64,000 bases of DNA from a bacterium (GCA_022842165.1 JALHQC010000001.1:1-64000); one strand, 5' to 3'; shown: positions 35,625 to 45,768, counted from the first letter of the stretch. The notes: generated by a model from the sequence alone, not told the origin. Translations and numbers: made by a program.

Positions 35625-36437
35625 TTACTGGGCAGGCTGCTCGGTGGTCGTCGTGGTGCCGGTGCCAGTTCCAGTGCCCATGCCGGTGGCGGGAGCGTTC
35701 GGATCGCTCTCGGCATAGCTGCGGCTGGTGCGGTTATAGGCCGGCGCGTCTTCCAGGATCTGCTTGGTGGCGTTCACCACCAGGCGCTGGCTGTCGCCGT
35801 CCTGAACCATGTTCACCGCGTCGACCGAGACGGCCACGTCCTTCTCGCCGATGCCGAGGAAGCCGCCGACGCCCAGAATGATGGCGCGGGTGTCGCCCGA
35901 GGCCGAGAGGATCATGTCGTTCACTTCGCCGATGTCCTCGCCATTCGCGTCATAGACGCGCTTGCCGATGAAGTCGCTGGCGGTCATGAACTGCGTGCCG
36001 TTGAAACGGTCCGCCGGAACGATCAGGCTGGTGCCGCTCATCGTTGTCGAGGTGGTGGAGGCGTTCGGATCGACCGGGGCGGTGGAGCCCGTCGAATCGG
36101 TCGTCGTGCTGGTGCCCGACTGGCCGGTCGTGGTGGTGGTGGTGCTGGCGTTCGGATCCATCGTCGTGCCGGACTGGCCGGTCGTCGTGGTGTTGGCGTT
36201 CGGGTCCATCGTGGTGTCCGACTGGCCGGTCGTCGTGGTCGTGTTCTGGTCCATCGTCGTGCCGGACTGGCCGGTCGTCGTGGTGTTGTTCTGCTTCATG
36301 CAGGCGGGATCATTGGCGTTCACCGCCTGCGTGCAGTCCACCTGGGCAGATGGGGCGGGCGCCGTTTCCTGTGCGATCGCGGGCGTGAAGGCAAGAATAG
36401 ACAGCGCTGTGCTCAGCGCGAAAACGCTCTTGTTCAT
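35625..36437 (-). CDS. Secreted PRC-barrel protein with Thr-rich repeats
   Basis: A 270-residue protein. A Sec signal peptide (about 1-22, ending AIAQ) precedes a low-complexity region (about 48-130) of four related repeats built on TTTTGQSGTTMD. A PRC-barrel domain (about 150-215) reads FIGKRVYDANGEDIGEVNDM. The tail is Gly/Thr-rich. PRC-barrel proteins of this kind occur in the periplasm of many Hyphomicrobiales, with unclear function. The ATG at 36437 gives the normal signal peptide. A strong terminator follows. Confidence 0.8.
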   Translation of the reverse strand: MNKSVFALSTALSILAFTPAIAQETAPAPSAQVDCTQAVNANDPACMKQNNTTTTGQSGTTMDQNTTTTTGQSDTTMDPNANTTTTGQSGTTMDPNASTTTTTTGQSGTSTTTDSTGSTAPVDPNASTTSTTMSGTSLIVPADRFNGTQFMTASDFIGKRVYDANGEDIGEVNDMILSASGDTRAIILGVGGFLGIGEKDVAVSVDAVNMVQDGDSQRLVVNATKQILEDAPAYNRTSRSYAESDPNAPATGMGTGTGTGTTTTTEQPAQ

Positions 36438-36542
36438 CTGATTGTTCCTTATTGTTTGACCCATGCGGCAGCTCGCGCTGACCTGCTGATAGAATGCAGA
36501 AGCAGCGCAAATGTTCCGATTGCGGTTTCGGAAGTGCCGCCG

Positions 36543-37025
36543 TCAGGCGGTGAGCGCCAGCTTGCGGTCGCGCGCGCGCAGCAGGTACCACACGATCAGC
36601 ACGCCGATCGCCTTGCTGGCAACCTCGGTGGTGAAGCCGGCGGGGGTCAGGTAGTTCGCCAGATACTGGAAGGCGAAAGTATCAAGCGGAATGGCGAAGA
36701 GGCTGGACCACAGGATGCGCTGCGACAGCGGCCGCTTGGTGAAGGAATAGATCGCCCAGTCCGCCAGCTCGGAGAGCACGAAGGCGGTGATCGAGGCCAG
36801 CGCGATCGCGGGGTCGACCATGAACCAGGTGATGACGCCCGCCACCGCCGTGGCGAAGAGAACCGAGTGGCCGATTTCGCGCTGTGCATAATCGCGCAGC
36901 ACGAACACGAAACCGACCATGATGTTGGCAAGATAGAGATCGCCCAGCGGCGTCGACCACGGCGCGATCGCCATGAACATCCAGTTCACGACGACGATCG
37001 AGACGACGTAGAGGGCGGTCCACAT
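36543..37025 (-). CDS. VUT-family membrane transporter (YhhQ/queuosine-precursor type)
   Basis: A 160-residue protein with about five to six membrane helices. The motif VFVLRDYAQREIGHS and the segment ITAFVLSELADWAIYSFTK are the hallmark of the VUT/YhhQ family, some of whose members import queuosine precursors (preQ0/preQ1). It is a short member, and the exact substrate is not proven. The ATG is 5 bp after the ndk stop, indicating co-transcription. Confidence 0.85.
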   Translation of the reverse strand: MWTALYVVSIVVVNWMFMAIAPWSTPLGDLYLANIMVGFVFVLRDYAQREIGHSVLFATAVAGVITWFMVDPAIALASITAFVLSELADWAIYSFTKRPLSQRILWSSLFAIPLDTFAFQYLANYLTPAGFTTEVASKAIGVLIVWYLLRARDRKLALTA

Positions 37026-37030
37026 GGCGA

Positions 37031-37453
37031 TCAGCCGACGATTTCGTCAGGCTTGAACACCTGGGCAATTTCAATCGCCGCATTCTCGGGCGAGTCCGAG
37101 CCATGCACCGAATTGGCCTCGATCGACTCGGCGAATTCCTTGCGGATCGTTCCGGCAGCGGCATTCGCCGGGTTGGTGGCGCCCATCACCTCGCGGTACT
37201 TCGCAACGGCGTTGTCGCCCTCCAGCACCTGCACGACGACGGGGCCCGAGATCATGAAGCTGACGAGATCGTTGAAGAAGGGGCGTTCCTTGTGAACGCC
37301 ATAGAAAGCTTCGGCCTGCGCCTTCGTCCACTTCACGCGCTTCTGGCCGACGATGCGCAGCCCCGCACCCTCGATCTTGGCGTTGATGGCGCCCGTCAGG
37401 TTGCGGCGGGTCGCGTCGGGCTTGATGATCGAGAAGGTACGTTCGGTCGCCAT
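37031..37453 (-). CDS. ndk: Nucleoside diphosphate kinase
   Basis: A 140-residue enzyme of standard length. It starts [18 protein letters not shown] and carries the phosphorylated histidine in [12 protein letters not shown] near residue 117. It balances NTP/dNTP pools by ping-pong phosphate transfer. The ATG at 37453 is the family start. It forms an operon with the VUT gene downstream. Confidence 0.96.
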   Translation of the reverse strand: MATERTFSIIKPDATRRNLTGAINAKIEGAGLRIVGQKRVKWTKAQAEAFYGVHKERPFFNDLVSFMISGPVVVQVLEGDNAVAKYREVMGATNPANAAAGTIRKEFAESIEANSVHGSDSPENAAIEIAQVFKPDEIVG

Positions 37454-37540
37454 GGAAATCCTCGTGATGTGAAGCATGAATGGAATGGGCCGCCGTATAG
37501 CGGCGGCCCAGCCCGGTTGCAAGCCTCGGCGTTCCGGCCC

Positions 37541-39724
37541 TTACTCCTCCAGCGCGCCAACGAGCGGCGTGATGCGGGCAACGGAGACGCGGCGGTTCTC
37601 CTGCTCAGGTTCCGCCGTCGGGATCTTGAGGTAGCGTTCGCCGAAGCCGACGGTCTCGAGATTTTCCGGCGGGATCACATAATAGGTCGACAGCGCCTCC
37701 TTCACGGCACTGGCGCGCTGGCGCGACAGCTGCAGGTTGGCAGCGTCGGAACCCACCGCGTCGGTATGGCCCTCGATCATGAAGATCTCGTTGGGATTTG
37801 CCGCAACGATCTTTTCCATGATGCTGGCGATGCGGTCGAGGTTCTCGATTTCCTCCTCGCGCAGGAAGCCTTCGCCGAAGCCGAACCTGACGGTGTCGAT
37901 CTCGATGCGGGCAACGGCGTCGCGCAGGCTCTCGTTGTTCTCGACCTCCTCGACCGAATAGCGGCGCTGGATTTCGCGGCGCGGGGGTGCTGCGAGAATG
38001 TCTTCGAGTTCCTCTTCATCGGCCTCTGCGGCAAAGACCGAGCGCGGCGGCGGCGGACGGTTCGCCTGGAAATCGAGATCGAGGTCGATATCGACATCGC
38101 TGGCACGAAGTTCCTGCTGGCGGCGGCGGCGGTCGTTCAGCATCCGCTCGCGCAGGACAAGCCGGTCACGCTCGAGATAAACGCGAAGTTCCCGGCGTTC
38201 GTCCTCAGGGTAGCGCTCGTCCGCGATCACATCGCGGTAGACGTTGATGCGGCGGCGCAGTTCGGGCTCCCTCAGCTCGCGGGAGGGCCGGCGGTCGCGC
38301 AGTATCACGCGCACTTCGGTGTTGGTAATGTTGTTGTTCACCGTCACGTTGGTGTTGGTCTGGCTGTTGTTCGAGCCCGAGACGTTGCCGCCCTGGTTGC
38401 CGGCGCTGCCCTGCTGGGCCGAGCCGTCCGGATCGATCTGGCTCCGGAGCACGACGCGCTCCTCGGCAAGCCGCTGGCGCATCTCCTTCTTCGTGGCGGG
38501 CGACAGCTTGTTCGAAGCCAGCAAGTCGCGCATCGACGACAGCCGCTTGCGCAAGTCCTTGCGGTTCATCGACCGCACATCGACCTTCGTATCGAGCAAG
38601 GCCCGCGCCTTCTGTTCCGCACCGGCATCAACCTTTGTGTTGTCGAGTTGCTGCTGTTGGTTGCCGTTGTTGCCCGACGGCTGGGCCGTCTGGGCGGGGA
38701 CACCATTGTCCTTGTTGACGACCGACGGCGGCTGGCTTTCTCCGCTCTGGCGGCGGGCCATCTCGGTCCGGCCGTCGCGCATGACCTGGCGAAGCTGCTG
38801 CCGCTCGGCCTTGGAAAGCTTATCCGACTTCGCGAGATCGGCAGCCTTGCGCGTCTGCTGCCGCAATTCGCCGTCGCTCAGCTCCGACGCTGGCCTCACC
38901 GACTGCAGGAATGCGGCAACCTTGCCGTTGCCGTTACCACTGGCCGTAGCGGCCGATGTCTCTGGCTGCGCCGGAACCTGGGCCTGGGTCTTCTTGGTGG
39001 CAGGAACTTCAGCCGCAGCGTCTGGCGCCGGGGCCGATTCCGCCTCGGCGGTCTGTCCGCCATTCTTCCGGCGCTCCAGTTCCGCGCGGCCATCGCGCGC
39101 AATCTGGCGGAGCTGCTGGCGTTCCTCGCCGGTCAGGTTTTCACCCTGCGACAGCCGCAGGGCCTGGCGCGTCTGCTGGCGCAATTGATTGTCGTTCAAA
39201 CCCGCAACCGGCTGCACAGCCTGAAGGAAGTCGGAAATTCCTGTCCCTCCGCCTTCAGCGGCTGCAGCCTTCTTTTTAGCCGGTTGTTCAACCGGCTGTT
39301 CAGCCGTTTTCTCCTGAGAGGTTTCCGGCTGAGCTTGAGCGACTTCAGGCTGGGCTGGGGCGGCTTCCGGCTGGGCAGGAACCTCGCTGGCTGCGTCATT
39401 CCCAGCCGACTTCCGGGACGCCAGTTCAGACCTGATCTGGGCCACTTCCTGTTCGAGTTCAGCAGCAAGGTCCGGCGCGAGATTGTCGCTCTTCAGGAAT
39501 CGCTGGGCCCGCTTGAGACGCTGCTGCAAACGGTCTTCGTCGAGATTTGCCAGATTCTTGCCGCCCGAAAGAAATTTCCTGATGGCATCGGCATCGCCCG
39601 CGCCCTCATCCGCCTGAGCAATCACGAAGCTGTCAGTCGCGGCAGCCTTTGCAGCCAATGCCGAAGCGGGCAGCGAAAACAGTGCGAGCGCCAGAAGGCT
39701 CGATGTCAGGGGAGTGAATTTCAT
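37541..39724 (-). CDS. OmpA-family outer-membrane/peptidoglycan protein with five internal repeats
   Basis: A 727-residue protein: signal peptide (about 1-25), five repeats of 55-63 residues (about 44-105, 162-221, 268-327, 368-430, 478-532) separated by Pro/Gln/Glu/Asn-rich linkers, and a C-terminal OmpA-like domain (about 620-720) with MIEGHTDAVGSD and LSRQRASAVKEAL. The repeats follow L-x-x-x-x-LRQQTRxAxxL, then ERQQLRQ, and RDGRxE. The OmpA domain anchors to peptidoglycan; the repeats are probably helical. Confidence 0.88.
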   Translation of the reverse strand: MKFTPLTSSLLALALFSLPASALAAKAAATDSFVIAQADEGAGDADAIRKFLSGGKNLANLDEDRLQQRLKRAQRFLKSDNLAPDLAAELEQEVAQIRSELASRKSAGNDAASEVPAQPEAAPAQPEVAQAQPETSQEKTAEQPVEQPAKKKAAAAEGGGTGISDFLQAVQPVAGLNDNQLRQQTRQALRLSQGENLTGEERQQLRQIARDGRAELERRKNGGQTAEAESAPAPDAAAEVPATKKTQAQVPAQPETSAATASGNGNGKVAAFLQSVRPASELSDGELRQQTRKAADLAKSDKLSKAERQQLRQVMRDGRTEMARRQSGESQPPSVVNKDNGVPAQTAQPSGNNGNQQQQLDNTKVDAGAEQKARALLDTKVDVRSMNRKDLRKRLSSMRDLLASNKLSPATKKEMRQRLAEERVVLRSQIDPDGSAQQGSAGNQGGNVSGSNNSQTNTNVTVNNNITNTEVRVILRDRRPSRELREPELRRRINVYRDVIADERYPEDERRELRVYLERDRLVLRERMLNDRRRRQQELRASDVDIDLDLDFQANRPPPPRSVFAAEADEEELEDILAAPPRREIQRRYSVEEVENNESLRDAVARIEIDTVRFGFGEGFLREEEIENLDRIASIMEKIVAANPNEIFMIEGHTDAVGSDAANLQLSRQRASAVKEALSTYYVIPPENLETVGFGERYLKIPTAEPEQENRRVSVARITPLVGALEE

Positions 39725-39858
39725 ATGTTGGCTCCATTTCGTTCATTAGGAAGCTAAATGGGCTCCCTACCGCTGGTGTTCCACCTATGATGTTGCTCCA
39801 TGGCGGAATTAAGGGTCCAATGCGGATGCGCCGCCACAAGTCTGAATGGAAGCTGACA

Positions 39859-40242
39859 ATGAAACCAATCACTTACGACAACGCCCCGGACCACGTGAGA
39901 GCCGTGTTCGACGACATAAAGATGGCGAGAAAGGTTCCGGACGTGAACAACTTCTGGAAATACCTCGCAAATGAACCGCGCATGCTGAAACACGTGTGGG
40001 ACAGCCTCAAGGACGTCATGGGGCCAGGCCACCTCGACCCGTTGACCAAGGAACTGATCTATGTGGCGGTCTCGGTCACCAACAACTGCGATTACTGCAT
40101 GGCAAGCCATGGCGCGGCAGCCCGCGCAAAGGGCGCGACGGACGAGATGATGAACGAGCTATTTGCCGTCGTCGGCCTCGCAAACATGACGAACCGGCTG
40201 GCAAATGCCTACAAGGTTCCTGTGGACGATGCCTTCAAGTGA
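39859..40242 (+). CDS. Carboxymuconolactone decarboxylase / AhpD-like protein
   Basis: A 127-residue all-helical protein with the CxxC-type redox motif NNCDYCMASHGAAARAKG (C-x2-C-x3-H), typical of AhpD-like alkylhydroperoxidases. Such proteins reduce peroxides or act as redox partners. The ATG at 39859 begins the conserved domain; longer in-frame starts fall in non-conserved sequence. The stop is directly next to the end of the convergent formyltransferase-like gene. Confidence 0.87.
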   Translation: MKPITYDNAPDHVRAVFDDIKMARKVPDVNNFWKYLANEPRMLKHVWDSLKDVMGPGHLDPLTKELIYVAVSVTNNCDYCMASHGAAARAKGATDEMMNELFAVVGLANMTNRLANAYKVPVDDAFK

Positions 40243-41013
40243 CTACCACACTCCACGCCTGAGGGCCGTCCACAGATAACCCCAAAGGGTCGGATGGTAA
40301 TACTGGCGCGAAGGTGCCTTGCTCTTGCCTGGCTTCAGCCGCCCTTCAAGGGCATCCCCGACAGCGCGGACAGCCAGATGCCGGGCAATGCCGGCCTGTA
40401 TATAGAAATAGGTCGCGAAACTGTCGTCAGCCGTAGCGGCGAAGCGTTCCTGATAGAGGATGTCGCCGGTATCGACGCCAGCGTCGACCAGATGCACGGT
40501 AACTCCGGCGTGGTCAGGATCGCCTGATGCCAGCGCCCAATACCCACCAGCTTGCCCCCGGTATTGCGGATTCCAGCCGGCGTGGGAGTTGATGACCGGT
40601 ACCTTGATCGCCGCCAGTGTTTCGCGTCCTATCATTCGGGTGCCGATCACCAGGACGACATCGGGCTTCACCATGGCCAGCGCGGCGCGGCATGCCATGG
40701 CGTTCACCGAGCCGATCTGATGTATCATGCAGGAAGGATTTGGCTCGGGGTCGAGAGCCATCTCCCTTATGATGGTTTCGATCCGGCGGCGCTGCCGCGG
40801 CTCCATGAATTTCTGCAACACGACAAATCCGATTTGCCCGCACACCGTCAGCAAACCCTGCCGCTTGATCCTGTTGCGGATCAAAGCCCATCGTGCCTGA
40901 CGCTCTTCCGCGAGAACATGGACAGGGCCAAATTTTTCTACCAGCGCGTTGATGACAATCCACGAATGGGGGGACGGAACGGTAAGGACCGCGATGTGAT
41001 TTGATTTCGACAT
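40243..41013 (-). CDS. Formyltransferase-family protein (Fmt/sugar N-formyltransferase-like)
   Basis: A 256-residue protein with the formyl-transferase catalytic triad: Asn and His in PVINSHAGWNPQYRGQAGG and Asp in VHLVDAGVDTGDIL. The N-terminal region differs from methionyl-tRNA formyltransferase, and no Fmt C-terminal tRNA-binding domain exists. It probably formylates an amino-sugar or similar metabolite using N10-formyl-tetrahydrofolate. No sugar-pathway genes are adjacent. Confidence 0.8.
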   Translation of the reverse strand: MSKSNHIAVLTVPSPHSWIVINALVEKFGPVHVLAEERQARWALIRNRIKRQGLLTVCGQIGFVVLQKFMEPRQRRRIETIIREMALDPEPNPSCMIHQIGSVNAMACRAALAMVKPDVVLVIGTRMIGRETLAAIKVPVINSHAGWNPQYRGQAGGYWALASGDPDHAGVTVHLVDAGVDTGDILYQERFAATADDSFATYFYIQAGIARHLAVRAVGDALEGRLKPGKSKAPSRQYYHPTLWGYLWTALRRGVW

Positions 41014-41057
41014 GGGTGGAGCATAGATAGCCGGAACTGAAGAAGAATGAACGGAGT

Positions 41058-41519
41058 ATGGCGATCATGACTCGGATCAACCGGCGTCTAGTTATTCTGG
41101 GAGCGGCCTTCGCCGGCAGCATGGGAGCGGCATGGCCTGCCGCCGCAGCAGCCCCGGTGTTCTATCGCAGCCCTGGCTGCGGCTGCTGCCACGTCTGGAC
41201 TGAGCGGATGGCCGCTGAAGGCTTGCCCGTCAGCCTGCAGGATACGGATGAGTTGAGTGCCAAGTCTGCCGCATTCGGCGTGCCCGATCAGTTGCAGGGC
41301 TGCCATGTGGGCGAAATCGAAGGATATGTCATTTCCGGCCACGTCCCGCCCGCCGACATCAAGCGCCTGCTGAACGAGAGGCCGGAGGCGCGGGGCCTTC
41401 TGGTTCCCGGCATGCCTGTCGGCTCGCCCGGCATGGAGATGGACGGCCAGACCGAGCCCTATGACGTGCTGTTATTGAAGGCGGACGGAACGACGGCAGT
41501 ATTCGCGTCTCACGGCTAG
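41058..41519 (+). CDS. DUF411 metal-binding periplasmic protein
   Basis: A 153-residue protein with a signal sequence (about 1-31) containing the arginine pair INRRLVILG, a possible Tat signal. [16 protein letters not shown] is the DUF411 cysteine cluster, and [20 protein letters not shown] plus a Met-rich segment ([13 protein letters not shown]) fit copper or other soft-metal binding. DUF411 proteins are often found in metal-resistance clusters; here it is alone. Starts at 41058 or 41067. Confidence 0.85.
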   Translation: MAIMTRINRRLVILGAAFAGSMGAAWPAAAAAPVFYRSPGCGCCHVWTERMAAEGLPVSLQDTDELSAKSAAFGVPDQLQGCHVGEIEGYVISGHVPPADIKRLLNERPEARGLLVPGMPVGSPGMEMDGQTEPYDVLLLKADGTTAVFASHG

Positions 41520-42259
41520 AGCCGGCCAGCCTCGATAATCCGCTTCAGGAAGGCGCGGGTTCGTTCTTCCTTCGGGTCGCCGAAGATCTGGGCCGGAGGG
41601 CCTTCCTCGTGAACCACACCTTCGTAAAGAAAGCACACTTTCGAGGCGACTTCTTTGGCGAACCCCATTTCATGCGTGGCGAGCAGCATGGTCATGCCCT
41701 GCCCCGCCAGGTCGCGCACGATGTTGAGGACTTCTGAAACGAGTTCGGGATCGAGCGCCGAGGTGATCTCGTCAAGCAGCATGACCTTGGGTTCCATGGC
41801 CAGCGCGCGGACGATGGCAACGCGCTGTTGCTGGCCGCCGGAGAGGCGGTCCGGGTAGTCCGTCGCCTTCGCCTCGAGGCCGATCCGCTTCAGCAATACC
41901 ATGGCCCTGGCTTCGGCCTCGTCCTTCGACAACTTCTGCACCTTGGTGGGGGCGAGAATAACATTCTCCAGTACGCTCATATGCGGGAAAAGGTTGAAGC
42001 TCTGGAAGACAATGCCAACGTCCTGGCGGAGCCGGTTGAGATCGACGCCGGGGCCAGAGACACGGTCGTTCATCAACCGGATTTCGCCGCCCTGGATCTT
42101 TTCCAGGCCGTTGATGCAGCGTAGCAGCGTGGACTTGCCGCAGCCCGATGGGCCGATGAGGCAGACGACCTGATGCTCGTTCACACTCAGGTTCACGCCC
42201 CGCAGAACCTTGACCGGCCCGAACTCCTTTTCGACATGCTTCATCTCGAGAAACGACAT
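41516..42259 (-). CDS. Polar amino-acid ABC transporter ATP-binding protein
   Basis: A 247-residue ATPase of the HisP/GlnQ type: Walker [19 protein letters not shown]-loop [11 protein letters not shown], signature [15 protein letters not shown], Walker [16 protein letters not shown] and switch LATHEMGFA. It powers uptake of an amino acid or related compound. The ATG is 1 bp after the permease stop. Last gene of the three-gene operon (binding protein, permease, ATPase). Confidence 0.93.
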   Translation of the reverse strand: MSFLEMKHVEKEFGPVKVLRGVNLSVNEHQVVCLIGPSGCGKSTLLRCINGLEKIQGGEIRLMNDRVSGPGVDLNRLRQDVGIVFQSFNLFPHMSVLENVILAPTKVQKLSKDEAEARAMVLLKRIGLEAKATDYPDRLSGGQQQRVAIVRALAMEPKVMLLDEITSALDPELVSEVLNIVRDLAGQGMTMLLATHEMGFAKEVASKVCFLYEGVVHEEGPPAQIFGDPKEERTRAFLKRIIEAGRL

Positions 42260-42260
42260 G

Positions 42261-43415
42261 TCAGCCGCCTGCCCGCATGCGGGCGTTGTCGCGGTCGATC
42301 AGCCGATCGACGAAGCGGGCCTGCGGAATGGTGATCAGCACGAAGAGGATCGCGACGATGGTGACGGCCGAAAGATTGAAGGCGTTGGATGCGATGATGC
42401 GCGACTGGTTGAACGCATCGATGACGCCAACCACCTGCACGAGTGCGGTATCCTTCTGCAGGCCGATGAAATCGTTGAGAAGCGGCGCCATGATGCGGCG
42501 CACGGCCTGCGGCACTACCACGTAGCGCATCGTCTGCATATAGGAGAGGCCGAGCGATCGGGCGGCAGAAACCTGGCTCCAGTGGATGCTTTCGATTCCG
42601 GCGCGGTAGACCTCGGCAACGTAGGCGCCGTAGGTCAGCGTCAGCGCGAGGATGCACCACCAGCTTACCGGAATGCGCGTGGCCTGGCGCGCTTCCGCCA
42701 CTGACATTGCCGAAAGGTCGACGAACAGCCCCACGATATGCGGAACGATGAGATCGGGAAGCCCGGAGGTGGGTATGCCGAAGCCGATGAGATAGAGCGT
42801 CACGATTGCCGGAAGGCCGCGGAAGATGTCGCAATAGAGAATGGCCAGCGCCCTGATCGGCTGGCCGGCGGGTCCTGGCATGAGGCGCGCCAGAGCCACG
42901 ACAAGGCCCCACACGAGGACGAGGATTTCCGCGACGACGAAGATGAAGATGTTGTTGATGATGAACTGTTTGGTGACCTGCCACCATTTTTCCTGCATCA
43001 GCGGCAGGAAGAAGAAGGTCTTGCCGACGGCGACATCGTTCATCATCACGAAGCTGAAAAAGCCCAGGGCGATGAGCGCGAAGGCGCCCCAGCCGAAGGT
43101 GATCCAGGCCTGCTCGCGCGATGCCGCGGTCTGTATGCGGGCTTCCACAATGTCCTTTGTCGCGAGTGCGGCGCTTGCCCGCCTCGAAAAGGCGAAAGCG
43201 CGCAGCGACGGCAGGAACAGCAGCGCGGTTCCCGCGATGACGATCCAGAACAGGACCTGCCAGACCGTTGAGGTCACGCCCAGATGCAAGAGTGCGCGGC
43301 TGACGAGGCCCGTGGCGCCGAAAGCCGCAATAACGCATAGGGCGGTAAACAGGATCGCCGCCATGGCAAGGCCATCGGCGCGCTGGGGAATGGAAGGGAT
43401 TGGCGATGAATTCAT
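42261..43415 (-). CDS. Amino-acid ABC transporter permease
   Basis: A 384-residue permease, longer than the usual 220-240, with an extra N-terminal membrane region (about residues 15-70) before the conserved HisM-type domain. The EAA-like loop is [21 protein letters not shown] single permease gene implies a homodimer. It is encoded between the binding-protein gene and the ATPase gene. Substrate unknown. Confidence 0.9.
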   Translation of the reverse strand: MNSSPIPSIPQRADGLAMAAILFTALCVIAAFGATGLVSRALLHLGVTSTVWQVLFWIVIAGTALLFLPSLRAFAFSRRASAALATKDIVEARIQTAASREQAWITFGWGAFALIALGFFSFVMMNDVAVGKTFFFLPLMQEKWWQVTKQFIINNIFIFVVAEILVLVWGLVVALARLMPGPAGQPIRALAILYCDIFRGLPAIVTLYLIGFGIPTSGLPDLIVPHIVGLFVDLSAMSVAEARQATRIPVSWWCILALTLTYGAYVAEVYRAGIESIHWSQVSAARSLGLSYMQTMRYVVVPQAVRRIMAPLLNDFIGLQKDTALVQVVGVIDAFNQSRIIASNAFNLSAVTIVAILFVLITIPQARFVDRLIDRDNARMRAGG

Positions 43416-43454
43416 TGTGCCGGCGTCATCACAGCAGGGAGCCCGATGACAAAG

Positions 43455-43479
43455 GGGGCCGCGGCATGGCCACGGCCCC
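43455..43479 (-). terminator. Intercistronic attenuating hairpin
   Basis: On the minus strand, GGGGCCG (plus 43473-43479 complement) and CGGCCCC (plus 43455-43461 complement) form a 7-bp stem in the 72-bp gap between the binding-protein and permease genes, followed by TTTG. This could lower expression of the permease and ATPase relative to the binding protein, as is common for ABC importers. Confidence 0.5.
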
Positions 43480-43487
43480 GCCGTTCA

Positions 43488-44330
43488 TCACGGGTTGAAA
43501 TAGGGCACGGCTGCCGGGTCCTTGCCCCAGGCGGCGGCAAGATATTTCGCGCCCAGCTTGGACATGGTGCCATCGTCGATCATCGACTGGATGATCTTGT
43601 CGATGGTGGCGTTGTTGGCATTGCCCTTCGGATAAATGGCGCCATAGGCCTCGCCGGTCTTGTATTGCCCCACGACGGCGACCTTGCCCGGATTGGCGAC
43701 TTCCTCGGCAAGAACGATCGAGGTGTCGGTCATTGCGGCATCGATCTGTCCGGCACGCAGCGCCGTGAACATGTCGCCCTGGTCGGGATAGACCTGTACG
43801 TCCGTCAGGCCGAGGGTGCCCTGAGCGAAGGACGCGCCTGTCGTTGCCTGCTGGACGCCAACCTTGGCGGACTTGATCGATCTCTCGTCAACTGGCGCGT
43901 CAGTGCGGGCCAGCACGCCGATATCGGAGTTGAAATAGGAAACCGAGAAGTCGTGAACTTTCTTGCGCTCCTCGGTAATCGAAATCTGCGACATGGCGAG
44001 GTCGAAGCCCTCGGTCTGCCCGGCGATCAGCGCGTCCCAGCCGACATTGATCACCTCGAGCTTGTCGTATCCCGCGCGCCAGGCAATCTCGGCGGCCATG
44101 CAGTATTCCATACCGTCCTTGATGGCTTCGGGCGTGTCGCCATTCCACCAGATGGGAGCGGGCAAGGACACTTCCACTGTAAGTTGCCCGGCCTTGGCAG
44201 GGGCGGCGATCGGGATCGAGCCCTTCTCGCCGGAAACTTCGCAATTGCCGATCATGTTGGCCGCGGATGCCGGCATGGAAAGCGCCAGCACGGCGGCGGC
44301 GGCGAGAAGCAGGCGTTTTGAAATCGTCAT
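43488..44330 (-). CDS. Amino-acid ABC transporter substrate-binding protein
   Basis: A 280-residue periplasmic binding protein with a signal peptide (1-23, MPASA cleavage region) and the SBP_bac_3 pattern: VGWDALIAGQTEGFDLAMSQ-type core, ISITEERKKVHDFSVSYF and GAIYPKGNANNATIDKIIQ. The ATG at 44330 gives the normal signal sequence; upstream in-frame codons are not conserved. First gene of the uptake operon. It would bind a polar amino acid or related compound. Confidence 0.92.
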   Translation of the reverse strand: MTISKRLLLAAAAVLALSMPASAANMIGNCEVSGEKGSIPIAAPAKAGQLTVEVSLPAPIWWNGDTPEAIKDGMEYCMAAEIAWRAGYDKLEVINVGWDALIAGQTEGFDLAMSQISITEERKKVHDFSVSYFNSDIGVLARTDAPVDERSIKSAKVGVQQATTGASFAQGTLGLTDVQVYPDQGDMFTALRAGQIDAAMTDTSIVLAEEVANPGKVAVVGQYKTGEAYGAIYPKGNANNATIDKIIQSMIDDGTMSKLGAKYLAAAWGKDPAAVPYFNP

Positions 44331-44347
44331 GGCGTTGTGTTCTCCCT

Positions 44348-44373
44348 GTGTAGTCTTGTGACCCCGACTACAC
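44348..44373. promoter_or_regulatory. Inverted repeat in the leader of the amino-acid transporter operon
   Basis: GTGTAGTC (44348-44355) and GACTACAC (44366-44373) form perfect 8-bp arms with a 10-bp spacer, 18 bp upstream of the binding-protein ATG. It could be an operator or an RNA hairpin over the ribosome-binding region. No cognate regulator is visible next to it. Confidence 0.45.
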
Positions 44374-44481
44374 TGGAAAATCTGCGGCAGGGCAAGAGGC
44401 TTCGATACATGCCGCAAGACATGTTCGTTCCGGGCGGCTAGAGGACGGGCCACGCTCACCGGGACTGTTCCAGTTCACCCC

Positions 44482-45768
44482 ATGCAAACGATCGGCATCG
44501 ACTTCGGCACGACCAATACCGTTCTGGCCATTCCCGGCACAGATGGCAGCGCGCATGTGCAGACATTCCGGCGCGGGACGGAAGATTTCGAGGCGGTGCG
44601 GACGGCTCTGTCTTTTCGCAGGAATCCCAAAAGCGGCGGCGTGCCCCTGGCCGAAGCCGGGCCATGGGCGATCCAGTCTTTTATCGAGCTTCCTGAGGAA
44701 ACGCGCTTTCTGCAGTCCTTCAAGTCCTTTGCCGCAAGCCCGTCCTTCACGGAAACGGCCGTCTTCACGAGGCGCTACCGGTTCGAGGATCTGCTGGCCA
44801 CGTTCCTCGACAGGCTGCGGCAGCATGCCTGCATCGATAACCTCCCGGGAACGGCCGTGGTGGGCCGCCCCGTCACCTTCGCCGGCGGCAATCCTGACGA
44901 TGCACTGGCCCACCGCCGGTATGATGCAGCCTTCAGGTCCTTGGGTTTCGATCGCGTTCACTATGTGCTGGAGCCGGTTGCCGCCGCCCATTTCTATGCC
45001 AGGCAACTGACGCGCGATGCGGTCGTCCTCGTTGGCGATTTCGGCGGCGGAACGAGTGATTTCTCGATCCTGCGGTTTCAAGTATCCGGCAAAACCATGC
45101 GCGCGGATGCCTTGAGCCACACCGGTATCGGCATCGCGGGCGACACTTTCGACTATCGCATCATCGACAACATCGTTTCGCCAAGGCTCGGCAAGAACGC
45201 GACCTACCGGAGCTGGGGCAAGACGCTGCCAGTGCCCGTTCATTACTTCGCCAGCTTCTCGCGCTGGAACGAGCTCTGCCTGATGCAGCGCCCCGAGGTG
45301 ATCCGGGACCTCAAAGTTCTGGTGCGCACGAGCGACGAGGGCCAGAAACTGCAGTCCCTCATCGATCTGATCGAAGGCGGTGCCAGCTACGAGCTTTATC
45401 GCACGGTCTCGCGGGTGAAGGCCGAATTGTCACAGAAGGATATCGCAAGTTTTTCCTTCAGGTCACTGGGTGTCGCCATCGAGACGGAGGTCCGGCGGGC
45501 CGATTTCGAGCACTGGATCGGCGAGGATCTGGAGAAGATCGGAAGTTGCGTCGATGATGCCCTCAACGCTGCGGGCCTTGGAGCGGTTGACATCGACAGG
45601 GTTTTCCTGACCGGAGGCACGTCCTACGTTCCTGCCGTGCGGCGCCTGTTCGAGCGGCGGTTTCCGCTTGACCGGATCGATACGGGCGAACAATTGCTCT
45701 CGATCGCCAAGGGGCTTGCACTCATCGGTGCCAGCGGCGAAATGGAGAAATGGTCGGTCAATCCATGA
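44482..45768 (+). CDS. Hsp70-family (YegD-like) ATPase
   Basis: A 428-residue actin-fold ATPase. Phosphate-1 motif [13 protein letters not shown] (residues 4-16), phosphate-2 [14 protein letters not shown] and an adenosine-binding segment [18 protein letters not shown] are present. The protein ends after the nucleotide-binding domain, with no DnaK substrate-binding domain, as in YegD. Its function is unclear. The stop overlaps the trhO start by 4 bp. Confidence 0.87.
   Translation: MQTIGIDFGTTNTVLAIPGTDGSAHVQTFRRGTEDFEAVRTALSFRRNPKSGGVPLAEAGPWAIQSFIELPEETRFLQSFKSFAASPSFTETAVFTRRYRFEDLLATFLDRLRQHACIDNLPGTAVVGRPVTFAGGNPDDALAHRRYDAAFRSLGFDRVHYVLEPVAAAHFYARQLTRDAVVLVGDFGGGTSDFSILRFQVSGKTMRADALSHTGIGIAGDTFDYRIIDNIVSPRLGKNATYRSWGKTLPVPVHYFASFSRWNELCLMQRPEVIRDLKVLVRTSDEGQKLQSLIDLIEGGASYELYRTVSRVKAELSQKDIASFSFRSLGVAIETEVRRADFEHWIGEDLEKIGSCVDDALNAAGLGAVDIDRVFLTGGTSYVPAVRRLFERRFPLDRIDTGEQLLSIAKGLALIGASGEMEKWSVNP

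Noticed and set aside
37103-39757. Open frame of 884 codons on the plus strand opposite the OmpA-family gene
   Set aside because: The minus-strand frame has a signal peptide, repeats and an OmpA domain; the plus-strand translation is low complexity without a start signal.
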